Shown: piece after piece, positions 31,749-43,915 of the stretch
Position numbering within the stretch: position 1 is the stretch's first letter
Layout: each line of letters begins with the position of its first letter
Source: Ceriagrion tenellum
Lineage: Eukaryota; Arthropoda; Insecta; Odonata; Coenagrionidae
Assembly: GCA_963169105.1 (NCBI GenBank)
Contig: OY720637.1
Coordinates: forward strand, 34,343,925-34,407,924
Direction: 5' to 3'
Length of the DNA: 64,000 nucleotides
Program-made: the position numbers and the translations under genes
Notes under the pieces: generated by a model
Told to the model about the DNA's origin: nothing
The model's database searches: none
The model's input: the letters and a program-made list of their open reading frames with translations, nothing else

Positions 31749-31824
31749 TGTGCGACCCGTCATGCAACGATGCCACACGGGTATTCGGTTCACCCGTGTG
31801 ATGTCGTTGCATGACAGCTCGCAC
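31749..31824. repeat. strong hairpin
   Basis: 31759-31782 and 31792-31815 are complementary at 22 of 24 positions around a 9-base loop. GTGCGA/TCGCAC extends the stem outward after a 3-base mismatch. Confidence 0.85.
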
Positions 31825-32944
31825 GACAATTCGGTGGCAGCGGCGGGATATTAAAATCCTAAGGATTTCGTGCTGAGGTACTGCGGGTGAACTGAAACGC
31901 TCCTCGCAGGTGTCAATGAGCTAAGATTAGAACACCCTTTCCCGTGACTTACTCCGCTTTCTACATCCAGCATCCTCCGAATTTCTTCCAGAAACTCCTT
32001 CACACCCCAGTTATATCTGGCACTCTTTCCTTCATTGTCATTTCAGTACATCTCCCGCTTTTCCTGCCTTCCCGACATCGACATCCTAAACGTTTCTACC
32101 CCATTCTCGATCCTTCCCTACGTATAGTGATAAGCTGGACACGTACTAAATTGGGAAGAAATTGGATTCCAAATTTAAGAGGCAACGAACGCTCAGAATT
32201 GAAAGCTTCATGTGATGAACACGTCCATAGCTAGGGCGCGCTAAGAATAAAATCGTGAGACTAGAAGGAGCCAGCAAGCACAGACCGCTGTCTCTAAGCA
32301 ACGGCGCGAGGGGATAACAATGTGTTTCGGAGGTCACACACCCTCAAGCGAGGCGCGCCCACTTTCAAAGGTGCGGGAGCGGAGAGCGGCCCTTTCTTCA
32401 ACAGCTATGGCCTAGCCCTCTTGAAAGGAGCGGTTGAGAGGTTGCGATGAGGACCCATTATGACTCCGCACCCTTCTGACCATTGAGGTAAATGGAGAGG
32501 GCGCTATCCATGGCAGCCAATGCTAGAAGCTATAACGTAGGCGTGGCTTGGCCGCCATTTTTCTTAACCTCAATTTTCCTTCAGCGCTTTCGGGCTGACG
32601 CACACTTTGCAGATGCAGGATTGTTACATTGATAAATTACTAAAAATCAGCATTTACTAACTTTTTCAATTTGAATTCTCCCAACATATACTGTTCATAT
32701 ATTAAAATAAATAATAATCCGCAATCCCGGTGACAACTACGGTTAAGGCAGATTAAGCGAGATAGTTACCTAGTCATAATAGACACCAATTTCGAATTAT
32801 ACGTTTTGATTTTAGCAGCATAAGAAAGCATGAACAAAATAGTGCATAACTTGTAATGCAATAGTATACTTTTACATGACTGAAATTCTAGTTAATAAAA
32901 CAAGAATATCTACATTTGATTCATATTTTCACACAGTACGTTCA
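31825..32944. other. no feature recognised
   Basis: Mixed composition; 32230-32600 is less AT-rich. No gene or RNA recognised. Confidence 0.35.
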
Positions 32945-33300
32945 AAACTACCTCGCAACGGTAGTTTTTTTGCGATTCTGAAAAATTATTGCGATGAAAA
33001 AAAAACTTATTTTCAAAAACAATCGAGAAAACATAAAAACTACACACAGTTAATTTTTTTATGATATCTATGTATGGAAAATGCCTCATTTTCTAAATTA
33101 TGTCTCTCTGGAGTGCATAAAGGTGCCATTTCCTATGTAAAAGGGCTAGTATTACTTTTCAAAAATCTCGGAAAGTAGTTCGGTAAGGGGCTGATATTTT
33201 GGTATAGTTGGAACAGCAAGAAATCTTTCGTTAGAAATGAGACCACGATCATTGATTTCCAGGTGAAATGATATTTCGCTCAAACTACCTTAAATCTAGT
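32945..33300 (-). repeat. dispersed repeat J, inverted copy
   Basis: Reverse orientation of repeat J (see 28800-29135 and 37020-37355): AATGAGACCA, AAAGTAGTTCGG, GGGGCTGATATTTTGGTAT, ACCATTTCC-type words. Confidence 0.65.
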
Positions 33301-33731
33301 AGAATTCATCGCACCAAGTAACCAATATCTATTTCATGAGTTGGTTGACGTGAATGTCAAACAGAGTGTATATTTCCTAGCGTTCAACCCCCTTTTTCGC
33401 CCATTTCATCGTACTTTCCAAAGAAAAGTAAGGAAAAGATCATCGATAACCATCTAGGTCGTTACTTCTGTTGTCAGGCTACGCTTTGATGTCGTAATGT
33501 CCTCCCCAACTACCTCAATGGTTTGACGGTAATCTCAGCGCGCCAATGGGCGCGTTTCGAAATCTACTGTCAGTACTGCCATTGCTGCCACAAAACGGAA
33601 CTTGAAGCGGTACTGCCACTGCCACAGTAACCTGTGCTTTCGGAACGGTCGGCAGCAGCAAGCTAACACGGTCACTGCACGCATGAATTTCATTATGGCC
33701 TACTTGTGTGGTGATTTATTATTATTTTTTA
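33301..33731. other. no feature recognised
   Basis: 33530-33680 has short CTGCCA/GCAGCA-type repeats and is less AT-rich. Nothing assigned. Confidence 0.3.
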
Positions 33732-33866
33732 AAAAGTATTCTACCTGTAAAGGTAGGAGTTGATGAATATCAGAAAATCTCCTCCCGATTTTCTACACTT
33801 TCAGGGGCCAATCTCCCTCTAGTACATCCTTTTTCGCCTCAGCGTACGATCTACCCTTTTTTGTTT
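33732..33866 (-). mobile_element. LINE A, short 3' end
   Basis: Only the last ~135 bp of LINE A, read on the minus strand: ends at AAAGTATTCTACCTG and covers CACTTTCAGGGGCCAATCTC and GCGTACGATCTACCC. Confidence 0.85.
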
Positions 33867-35184
33867 GATTTTAATAACGTTGATTCTTAATACAAATCCA
33901 TAATGACATTGCAAAAGAGCATTTTAGTAAAATGCTTACTTTCATTCCCTGGGGCTCACACGCAACTTCAAATTGGATGGTTGTTTCCCATGAAATTAAG
34001 ATTAATTCGCGCCAGTGGTAGCTGATTCGAATAAATAAATTTAGTAAACACATAAGTATCATCAACTCCGATCAAAAAAACATACCGATTATGTATTCCT
34101 CATCGTAATTCTTAGGGACGTCTAGGGACGTAATAATCAAGCCAAGAACGAAGTTGTGGCTCGCAACTCCCCATTATGTATATACTTGACCTGTTAATTT
34201 GATTTATTCCGCCACTTTTTTGTTATGGTTGCAATAACAATGGCTTTTCTGCCGCGACTGCATCCCGAGATCAACAGTAGCAGCAGAGGAATCTACAGCA
34301 AAAAACGCCACCAATTCACTGACGTCATTTGTAACACGATATACGTGGAATCAGTTTTCACTTTCATTCTATCATTTCAGCAATCGTCATCCAAGCATTT
34401 AAAACGGAATGGGGAAAATTTTAAGTTTTCTCCCTCACACACACAAATGGACACGCACATTAAATTTCAACACTGCTCCGAGAGCTGCACGAGTTTCGTT
34501 TAAATCCGGAGTTCACGGATAAAGGGGGAAATTGGAGGATAAGGGTGGACTAAGAGGAGGAAACTCCACTTCTCCACGGCCTTCCGCTCGATCGCCACAA
34601 CCACATCAAACTGAACAAAAACTCGACAACCGCCTTACTCCTAGACTCCCCTTGGTCGCTTTAAAGGGTTTCCTGAGCCATCCTTAAACCACTTCTCTCT
34701 CTACTCTCCGCTTCAAAGTAATGTTTTTTAATATACATTAAGTTTGCTGCATTGAGTAAAATAAGGCTTAATGCTGCCTGTTATATTTTTTAAATGTCAG
34801 ACTAATATTCCTGTGGGTACAATCTTACGGGACAAATCGTTAAACTTAAGTTTTTACCTCTTAATTATATTAATCCAGAAATTATACTGACTGCAACATT
34901 CATCATTTTTTCGGCAGGACTTGATCCATCCCGCCCGCACACTATGTGAACAGAAGCCTGGGCCCTTCCCTCCGTCCATAAAAAATGCCTTTCGCAGATC
35001 AGAAGTTTCCCCTCGTGCATCTTCACCCTCGCCAACTTCGGGGAGGAAGGCCTTTGTTCCGTTTAATGTTTTCCCGCGCAGGGGGCGTAGTTCGACCGTG
35101 ATGTCACATCGACGTCAACTCGAGGCAAAGAAATTTTTCGGTTCCGAGGTGGTAAGCTTTTTTGGAGGGGAGTATACATCAGTA
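33867..35184. other. no feature recognised
   Basis: AT-rich to about 34500, then mixed. The 92- and 89-codon frames (34225-34503, 34921-35190) have no recognised domain. Confidence 0.35.
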
Positions 35185-35655
35185 CTGTGACGAAGAGGCT
35201 GGTTAAGAGCTTGATTTGAAGCGTAGAGTTGTATGGGGCAGAAACGTGGACCCTCAGAAAGGAGGACGAGAATAGGTTGCAGACATTGAGATGTGGGTGT
35301 GGAGAAGGATGGAGAAGATGAGGTGGACGGAGAGGAAGACTAACGAGGAAGTGCTTGAGATGGTGGGCGAGGAAAGAAAACTTCTGAATGAAATTTGAGA
35401 TCGGAAGTGTAGGTGGCTGGACGATGTAATAAGAATGGGTTGCTCATGAATGTGATAGAGGGATGTTGAGCAAGCGGGAAAGGGAAAGAAAGAGAATAGG
35501 TTTTATGGACGGGATGAAGAAGGGTAGATCGTAAGCGGAGGCGAAAAAGGTAATAGTAGAGGTGGCTAGGCCCCTGAAGGTGTAGAAGACCGGGAGGAAT
35601 TCTCTGAAATTCAACAGAACCTACATTAACCGGTCGAATAATTTTAAAAAATACA
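35185..35655 (+). mobile_element. LINE A 3' fragment
   Basis: Plus strand: AGAGGCTGGTTAAGAGCTTG, GGGGCAGAAACGTGGACCCT, GGTGGCTGGACGATGTAATA, ending ACCGGTCGAATAATTTTAAA. Several stops and indels. Confidence 0.9.
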
Positions 35656-36499
35656 TTAATATGCAACATTCACAATTGGAACACAACTTCAGGCCGAATA
35701 TTGACGCTAGGAGAGGAATCAAAATGAAGATTCATAACCTTAAACAGTGACAGCAGGTTCCTCGGCGCCATCGCCCTCTCCTGGTGACATCAAAAGGTAT
35801 GAAATACGTGTCTGAGAGCATAAAAAGACTGCGATTCGACTCTTGAGAGGGGAGGAGTATACGCCCGGGACACACACGAAAGCGCAGCATATTTACTCCG
35901 CAGAAAAACAAACCTCATTCCCAAAGCATTAGGAAGGGATTCGCGTCCACATTCGCACGTTTTCCATCCCCATCGTAATTACTCACTGTTCGGGCGTTTC
36001 CCCCTTTCGCTCGGCGAGGAAAGCGAAGCAATTCATTTCCCCTCAGACGACATCCTCCCGCCAAATCCCCCGGAGATTTGTGATTCCCGCGAAGACCAAC
36101 CTCCCTCCCGGCGATTCCAATACCGGACCAACTAATCGATACTGTTAAAACGGTCTTCCTTTTTCTCAAAATTGGAATAAAGAAATGATACTAGTGCAAT
36201 TGTTTAGAAAATAATTGCAGCATTAAAATGACCAAAATATACCATATGAAAAGGTTTGCGTAGCACCTTGATGATTTTTAAACCTGTCCTGGGTCCTGTT
36301 ATAATGATTCCAGGAGATGTTTTAGCGATTGTCAGAATTTTGATTCACGTGTACAATTAACCTTGAAGGGCGAAACTGGTAAAGGGTGGATAAAATTAAT
36401 TATAGCAATTAATGCGACAGTTAAGGCGCGAAAAGTAAGCTTTCCCCAGATATCCATTGTAATAATACTAGCACAAAATATAAATCATTAGTACGTTAG
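35656..36499. other. no feature recognised
   Basis: 35860-36130 is less AT-rich, with an 84-codon minus-strand frame lacking a domain. Nothing assigned. Confidence 0.35.
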
Positions 36500-36797
36500 G
36501 GTTGGGGTGTTGTCTAGAGTGCTGACTAACCATACGGACGGCCAGGGTTCAAATCCCTGGAGAGGAGGATTTTTTCAGAGAGAACCCGATCCCTACTTGA
36601 GTGTTATGTGGAGGTTACTACAAGTGCAGTACTTCATCTGTCGAATGAGACGTAAAACGTGGTCCCCTTGGCGCCTTTAGTTAAGGCTAATCCGACGCCA
36701 GGTTTCTATCTACCATTCTTCCCTTACCTTTCCCCAATGGCGCAAATGACCTTAGCTGTCGGTCACCTCCCAAAATATCCAATCCAATCCAATGAGT
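36500..36797 (+). mobile_element. tRNA-derived SINE
   Basis: The head contains a polymerase III B box (GGTTCAAATCC at 36547) closed by CCAGG/CCTGG arms, then a body with GAATGAGACGTAAAACGTGG and a terminal (TCCAA)n tail at about 36778-36796. The three-part structure marks a SINE of about 0.3 kb. Confidence 0.75.
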
Positions 36798-37017
36798 GGG
36801 GTGCAAATTGTCAAGAAAATTATCTACAGAATGAAAGGAAAAGTGTATAAAAAGGTAGTGAGACCAGCAATGACCAACAGCGCAGAGACATGGGCAACCA
36901 CCAGGGCACAGGAATGGACACTTGAGGTGACAGGGATAAAAATTCTGACGTGGATGAGTGGAATCAAGAGGTATAAAAGAGTAAGGAATTTATACATTAG
37001 AAGGACGCTTAAGATGG
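36798..37017 (+). mobile_element. LINE E non-LTR retrotransposon fragment
   Basis: The frame (36792-37022) reads 'KIIYRMKGKVYKKVVRPAMT', 'AETWATTRAQEWTLEVTGIK', 'ILTWMSGIKRYKRVRNLYIR'. Arthropod LINEs have a related KGKVYKTVVRPAMLYG.ETW..T..QE..L...E.R.LRWM.G. step. It abuts the SINE tail and is truncated on both sides. Confidence 0.75.
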
Positions 37018-37019
37018 TT

Positions 37020-37355
37020 TGAGCTAAATAGCATTTCACCTAGAAATCTTTGAATTTGGTCTCATTTTAAATACAATATCCCACCCTTCCATAAATACCA
37101 ACATATCAGCCCCTTGCCGAACTACTTTCCGAGATATTTGCCGAAAAATACCAGCCCTTTTATAAGGGAAATGGTATGTGTATGCATTCCAGAGAGACCT
37201 AATTAAAAAAGGGGTTTTCCAACACCTAGCACTCGTCAAAAACTTACAAGCATATAGTTTGTATGCTTTCTTAACTATTTTTTAAAATAATTCATATTGT
37301 CACCGCGGCAGTTGTTTCTGAATGCCCAAAAACCTTCCACTGTGAAGGAGTTTTA
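37020..37355 (+). repeat. dispersed repeat J, copy 3
   Basis: Same strand as 28800-29135: TGAATTTGGTCTCATTTTAA, CAACATATCAGCCCC, CGAACTACTTTCCGAGATAT, TAAGGGAAATGGTATG, CACTGTGAAGGAG near its right end. It starts directly where LINE E stops. Confidence 0.7.
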
Positions 37356-38434
37356 AACGTATAGCGAGAAAAAATGAGTCAAAGTAAAGATTTATACAGA
37401 TATTTTTATATAATTACTTAAAATCCGAATCGTATAAAAGTATATTATTGTACAATGAATAATAATTATATTTATGTTTCTCACAGCTGATGAAGTTAAA
37501 ACGTGAAATTTGAATATGGTCTTCATCATGACTATATATAAGGAACTTAAGGGAACTTTCTCGCTCTAACTACCTGAACGTGGGACCAGTAAGTAACTAT
37601 TTACTATAAATGGTAAAGAAATTATCTCTGGCTTGTCGAAGCTTAAATATCCTACAGAACTTTCAATTTTGCTTTTCAAAAAGTGGTTTTGGTCCGATCC
37701 AACCCATTTGAGAATTTTGCCGTCTGTGGACTATGGACTTATGACCCAAATTTTAGCTCGATATCTCAATTTTTACATCAGTTATCGTGCGAAGAGACAG
37801 ACAGACAGGTGGACATAGCTAGATTGACTCGTAAGGTGATGGTGATAATTCTATGCATACTTTTCCATACCTGCCACGCCTCCTTCAATGCGTTACATTT
37901 CAGCTGTGACAAAATCAACATACCCTGACCACGTAGTGGTAGAAGGGCTAAGACCGTAGAGCATAATGGTTGCCCCAAAACAAGTGAACAATGCGTTCGG
38001 CGCCCCCCTACCAATGCCAGTCGCCAGGTTTTCAGAGTCTGATGTCCACAAAATATAAAATGAATAATTGAAAAAAGAATGGTGCCCTCCACAAAAAGTC
38101 GAGAAATGAAAATTACATGCAGTGATTAAGTGAGGCGGAGATTGAGGTAGGCTCAAATCAAAGAAAATCAATATGACTTGCTTAATTAAAAAAAAGGACA
38201 TTGGTGTAGTACGGATCGTAATCTACTGCAGTCACTGTGGTCAGTAGTAACATTAATAGTAGGTCACTGAGGATAGCAGACCTGTTTGGACAGGAGGCAC
38301 TTCCACACATAAAAATTCGAGGCTGAAAGCTTAAGGACCCTTAGTCCACAGGACTGCAGCTGAGACTTGAGAGGGTGGTGCCCCCTGGAAAAGAAATTTG
38401 GGCTGCCAGCATTTTGGGAAACTGTTTCAGCCGG
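37356..38434. other. no feature recognised
   Basis: AT-rich; frames around 37633-38201 have no recognised domain. Confidence 0.35.
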
Positions 38435-39120
38435 AAACATAAGTAACGAGATTCTCTATGACAAAGAAATCCAGTCTGGTAATTAAAGTTGGAGGACACA
38501 AACTCGAGCAAGTAGAACAATTTAATTACTTAGGCAGTGCGCTACAAGAAAAATGGAGGAAAGTAGGAAAGACATCCGGGAGATAAAAGCGCAGCTAAGG
38601 ATGCGTTAAGTAATGGAAGGGAGCTGATGACGGGGACCTTAGGCAAAGATAAGAAGAAGAGGCTGGTGAAGAGCTAAATATGAAGTGAAGCGTTGTATGG
38701 AGCAGACGCGTGGACCCTCAGAAAAGAGGACGAGAATAGGCAGCAGGCATTTGAGATGTGTGGAGAAGGATGGAGAAGATTAGGTGGACGGAGAGGAAGA
38801 CTAACGAGGAAGTGCTTGAGATGGTGGGGGAGGAAAGGAAACTTGAATGAAATACGGGATAGGCAGGGTAGATGGCTGGCGGATGTAATAAAGGGCGATG
38901 AGTTGCTGAAGAGTGTGATAGAGGGAAGAACGTTGGGCAGGCGGGGAAGGGTAAGAAAAAGAAAAGGGTTTCACGGACAGGATGAAGAAGGGTAGATCGT
39001 GTGCAGAGACGAAAAAGGATATATTAGAGCGAGATAGGCCCCTAAAAGAGTAGAAAACCGTGAAGAGATTCTCTGATATTTATCAAAACCTACCTTAATC
39101 GGTATACTACTTATAAAAAA
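38435..39120 (+). mobile_element. LINE A, second-longest copy
   Basis: Plus strand from the reverse-transcriptase 'GGHKLEQVEQFNYLGSAL' step through 'ADAWTLRKEDENRQQAFEM' and 'EIRDRQGRWLADVIKGDELL' (frame 38693-38995) to a tail ending ACCTTAATCGGTATACTACT. It has frameshifts around 38760 and 38850. Confidence 0.9.
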
Positions 39121-39925
39121 TCAGAAACGGAAAGAAGACTAAAGATATTCATAAGAAGCAGCGGAAAGAGATGAAGCAGGCAGCAAGCGCTCTTGATCAC
39201 GGTGAAGTCTACAAAGATACCGTTCCTCTTCGTCCACATCCACGCGGGCGGGGCGAGTCGTAATAGACTCTCCCGGGTCTAAAATGGGTTTCCGAGCGGG
39301 GGGTCCTTAGCTTCCGCATCAGCTCTATCTGTGCCTTGCATCGAGAAACCAAGTCGACGAAGAAGCCGGAAGGGGAAACGGTTCACGGTCGCTGAAGAGC
39401 CGTAAGGAAGGATTAGAGTCCAGATTGGAAAAAAGGAATACACCGAAGACTTTGGGACGCCCGAAAGCCTTATCGCCGTCCTAGGGTTCGGAGGCGCTGG
39501 CAAGTCAACATCCTCCCGGAGAGTTCAGCGAACGCGAGGCACATTACTACCCTAGAAAACAGTAGCAAAAAATGTGTTCCTCGTCGGCCCAGCGAAGCGT
39601 TTAATAATCCGCATGAGATAATCAAATGTCTACTTTTCCCGAAGCTCAGCAGGATTATCGATGGAGGCATGAAGATGAGAAAGGAGACTAAATTATGAAG
39701 CCTCAAATATGGAGAGATTTGGTGGTAAAAATTATTCATAAGAGGACAGAATGAAAAGAAGACGGTATTATAAATATCAACCTCGAAGAAGAAAAATATT
39801 CTTGCAACATTTACGCATCAGTTTCAGTTATTAACGAACCATACAGACATTAATGACAATCATACTTAAAATATAGTTAAAAATTTTCTCCTTAATCAAA
39901 TTACGCTATGATTCGAGTTTTCAGC
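39121..39925. other. GC-rich patch 39180-39620; no gene recognised
   Basis: Less AT-rich than its flanks, with minus-strand frames (39279-39503, 39470-39739) lacking domains. Confidence 0.35.
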
Positions 39926-39929
39926 ACGG

Positions 39930-40285
39930 TACATCTACATCTACGTAACACCCTGTGAGCCACCACGAGGGTGTGGCAGGGGGTGAAGATCACCAAACAT
40001 GCACTATTGCCATGCAACTAGGATATTTAAGGGAGACATGCTAGAGAACACGGTCACATGCAGCTAGATGGTTAGCATCTACATAATAAGAAAGGGATTA
40101 TTAATTGTTATTACATGCATCATGCACCACAGACTACTCTAACTATATTTTACCTACCTATCCCTTTGCTACGCTGCCTATTGTTCTCTCTTATGGTACG
40201 CTGGAAAAATTACATTTTAAATCTATCGGTACGACAATCTATCTCTCTAATCTTGTTAATATGATCAAACCTAGCATAATACGCA
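39930..40285 (-). mobile_element. LINE F1 3' end, inverted copy
   Basis: Reverse-strand copy of 16640-16990. The tail ACATCTACATCTACG is at its low-coordinate end; the ORF signature 'RTDRFKM' lies near 40225 on the minus strand. Confidence 0.8.
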
Positions 40286-40489
40286 GGGGTTCTTAATATA
40301 TATCTAACGTATTCGAAATAGAAGTCTGAACTCCATTGGAAAAAATTATTTTCGAATATTGGACTCAGCATGGTGTATTGATATTTATTAGCACCAATTA
40401 TAGCGATAATTAAAGTATTACTTCGCGTTTAGAAAAAATGAGTGCATTAGTAATACAATTATTTCTCGAGAAAAGTCGAATCGTGGTAC

Positions 40490-41035
40490 TGTGAACAGCT
40501 AGGTGCTGAATGAAAAGAGTATATTAGTAAAGGTCTGCTTCAAGTTAAACCTCGAGAAAAAGAAGAATGCCTCGGGAAAGTTCACATTGAAAATGAATAA
40601 TCAAAGGCTATGCAACGGCTTTTTCTACACAACTTACCCCAGAGTAATTGTAAAAATTGGATTGGCGTGAACAACTCTGAGATCTTGTAGTTGTACTCTA
40701 CAACACTACTCCACTTCACAACGCAAAGATGTGCAGAAAGCTCATCCTATAAGCATAAATAGTCCCTGAAAGGTTAATGATCCAACCTATCCACCCACTA
40801 ACACATTATCTCCGAGCATGGCTTTTTAACAGCAAGGACACAACCACCACGTATCATCAACATAATGCCTATTTTCCCTCAATTCAAATTTTCACCCGCA
40901 AAATACTCATGGGGTTGTACGGCGTACACATTCATTCTTCTTCATCGCTTCATTTTCTTCATCGCTAGTTGGGTCTATCTTAAAAATAAGGTCAATTTTT
41001 ACGGCCGAAAACCAAGACTCCCCATCCTATACTCA
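40490..41035 (+). repeat. dispersed repeat K, uninterrupted copy
   Basis: Shares its whole length with 58435-59395: GCTATGCAACGGC, ACTTACCCCAGAGTAAT, GATCTTGTAGTTGTACTC, TTATCTCCGAGCATGGCTTT, CGCTAGTTGGGTCTATCTTA. No coding potential. Confidence 0.8.
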
Positions 41036-42814
41036 ATTCCCTGAATAAGGCAACCTTACCTCAGCGACGCAGGTGTCCTTAATTAGCCGCCATAGTATGT
41101 AACCAAACAACCGAACTAAATTCCATATTTTGAGCGCGCAATTCTAGCAACCGTCTCGTATAAAAACCCAAGAACGGCGAATTTCTGAACTAATCTATTC
41201 TCCGAATCCTTAATACACCATGAAAAATTTAAAAGATAAAACCGAGGATGCAAATTTCTCTCTCGTTAAAAATATGAATCAGTAAGCGAACAAACGAGCG
41301 AAAAAAAACTCGCACAGGAGCCGTTCCAAAATTAGAAAAAAAAATACTTCCCCAAAGCCTCGAACCTAAATTACGACTATATCCGAGAGAACGCTCAGGG
41401 GAAAGAAAAACATTCATATTTGCTTGACACAATTTTAACGTTTGTTTCGATTACGGAATTCATTCGCTTGATTCGTCATGGAAGCGTATCTCTCTCACGG
41501 GGGAATTAATGTGACAGCCGAAACTTTCGAATTGGGGAAAACAAAACTGATAACTCTTCGATTGGGCCAAAAAAATATAAATAAAGGGTCATATTTTTGT
41601 GATTAGTGGATGCGAATTCCATCGAGGTATTGATTTCAACTCAAAAGGAAAAAACATCGCAACCCGAGGCATTAAGTTCGCATTCCAAGCGCTTGCATAT
41701 GCACGACTGTCATTTCCTGGGACTCGATTCTCCCGCTCCCCGTTTAAAAAATAAGCGCAGAAAGTGGAATCGAATGAAATTCAGATATCACTCGTTCGAC
41801 GGAAGCGCTAATGACAAAAGGGACAATGAGATGCATTAAAGGGTGGGATTCCAGATCGACGCATTACCGCGAATGAACGGCAATCCAGATTCAAAGAGCT
41901 TTATTGAAAATGTGGATTTATTGAAGAACCGTAACAAAATTCCTATGCAACTTTTATGAGTTAAAAAAAATCCACACGGCGTCACACAATATTCTTTTTT
42001 TTACTCTTTCAGGAAACCACACAAGGTTTTCCAGTTCGTAGTCCCAGTAAAAAATAATTTTCCAGTCTGGTTTCACGATAGGAATGCACTTCAATTAGTG
42101 TTCGTTCAATTAGACTGGCATGACTTCGGTGATACCGATCCCCATTCACGAATAATAGATGAGGTTAATAATTCAGACAGAAATAGGATCACTCGCACCG
42201 ACAAAGAAATTGCGGACAATATAGAGGACACAGATGGGAAATTCTTCTATCTTTCATATAAAATTAGGATATAGTCGATTTTTAATTTTAAATATAGTGC
42301 CGAAATATACGTTCCAGAATTATATGAGGTCCCGTTACATGCGGTCTAGAATTATACAACACTCTACTCAAGGCGAAAAAACAGATAAAAGTTGTTATCC
42401 TAGAAAACTATTCATTTAACTTTATTGACATCGCTTAATCGGACCAATGCCGGTTATTAGTGATTAACAAAGAGGTTATTGATTTTTTGTAACATACAAA
42501 TCCATCGTATTTTTCTCCTAGCGGAACCATTTATGAATAACATGTATTCAATACTTAGGTCATCTAAATACCCAGTACTATGGGGTCTAGAATTGCAGAA
42601 AGGATGACTGATTTTGTTGGCATAAATGGAGTTTTGTAGGGCCTCTGGCAATTAGGTTTTTAAGTTTCAAAACTTTAACTTTGAGGTAGGAGGATGAAAA
42701 CAGATGGGATTAGAAGAGGCAAGGTTTTGAAAGGGTAGTTAAAATAAACTGGAGCAGAACAGTGATAATCGATGAAGTTTAAGAAGTGCTTCGCGGTCTG
42801 AATTTGACGGGAAG
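41036..42814. other. no feature recognised
   Basis: AT-rich; no gene, RNA or repeat family recognised. Confidence 0.4.
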
Positions 42815-42960
42815 CTGAATCGCCTCATTCATTTGTCAATACAAATTTATAAATTCAACCTGCAGTTTAATTTTTGAGCAGAAATACTCCATTAGGGTTT
42901 CAAACTTAATCGATTTTGTCGCATTCGAGTCGGCGAAAATAATACTTTTTGTATTGATAT
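42815..42960. repeat. repeat M, left inverted copy
   Basis: Complementary to 43730-43915 with scattered differences. Anchor words: CTCATTCATTTGTCA, AATTCAACCTG, TTTGTCGCATTCGAGTCGGC. A short third fragment lies at about 51657-51695. Confidence 0.65.
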
Positions 42961-43317
42961 CCCATCCATCTTTTTTTGCTAAAAATTCGCAAGAGATTTC
43001 GGTACTAAAATCCAGCTATAAAATATGCTAAAATTCCTGGTTCAATGAAAATGAAAGAAGAATTATCTAACAAAGAATCTGCTCACAGTTTCCACAAAAG
43101 GATGAATTTAAATATATGAATTTATAAATCAATGAGGTTATTCAGCTTTCCAACTTTGAAAGCTTCATTGTTCATCTGTATACTGGTACAGCTTATTTTA
43201 ATAACCATTTCCAAACCTCGCATCTTCTAAGGCGTCTACTTTAATCCTCTTCCCTCAAAGTTCAACCTTCAAAACTAAAAAAACATCATACCACAGGTTC
43301 TCCACAACTCCATTCTA

Positions 43318-43640
43318 CATCTACATTATACCCTGCGAGCCGCCGCATAGGCGTCTCCAGCCTTGTAAAGATGAAAGTTTTTGGGAGATGAAATGGTGAC
43401 ATGTATTATAGGAGTGGATTTAGTTGAGCTCAATTTTTATGGTGGTCATTTATTGTGCGCGGAAAGAACGAGTTTTTGTACCTATGTTCGTCAGTATATC
43501 TCTCTTATTTTGTCGCACCTGTCAGACCTAGAGATGTAGTGAGGAGTCAAGATAATATTCTCTGTGTCGCTCTGAAAAATATAGGTTCTGTATTTCTCAA
43601 ACAACCTAAGCCTAGCGTGTAGCATCCGAGTCTCTAGGGT
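43318..43640 (-). mobile_element. LINE F2 3' end
   Basis: Reverse-strand copy of 19840-20294. The tail CATCTACATCTAC-like sequence is at 43315-43330; ORF-end words (AAGAACGAGTTTTTGTACCT) and CCGAGTCTCTAGGG follow at the other side. Confidence 0.8.
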
Positions 43641-43729
43641 AGTCTAACTAGGAATTTTAGTATATTTTAAAGCTGAATTTTAGTGCCGAAATCGCTGGCG
43701 ATTGTTGAAAAAAAAGATCGGTAGATTAA

Positions 43730-43915
43730 CAATGCAAGAATATTATTTTCGCCGACCCGAATGCGACAAAATGGATAAAGTTTGAAATTCTAATGGAGTA
43801 CTGGAAATAGTTTGAAATCCTAATGGAATCTCTGCTGACAAATTTAACAACAGGTTGAATTTAAAAATTAGTACTGACAAATGAATGAGGCTATTAAGCT
43901 CCCCATTAATGCAAC
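43730..43915. repeat. repeat M, right inverted copy
   Basis: Partner of 42815-42960. It also contains a short internal direct repeat, TTTGAAATYCTAATGGA, at about 43782 and 43812. Confidence 0.65.
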
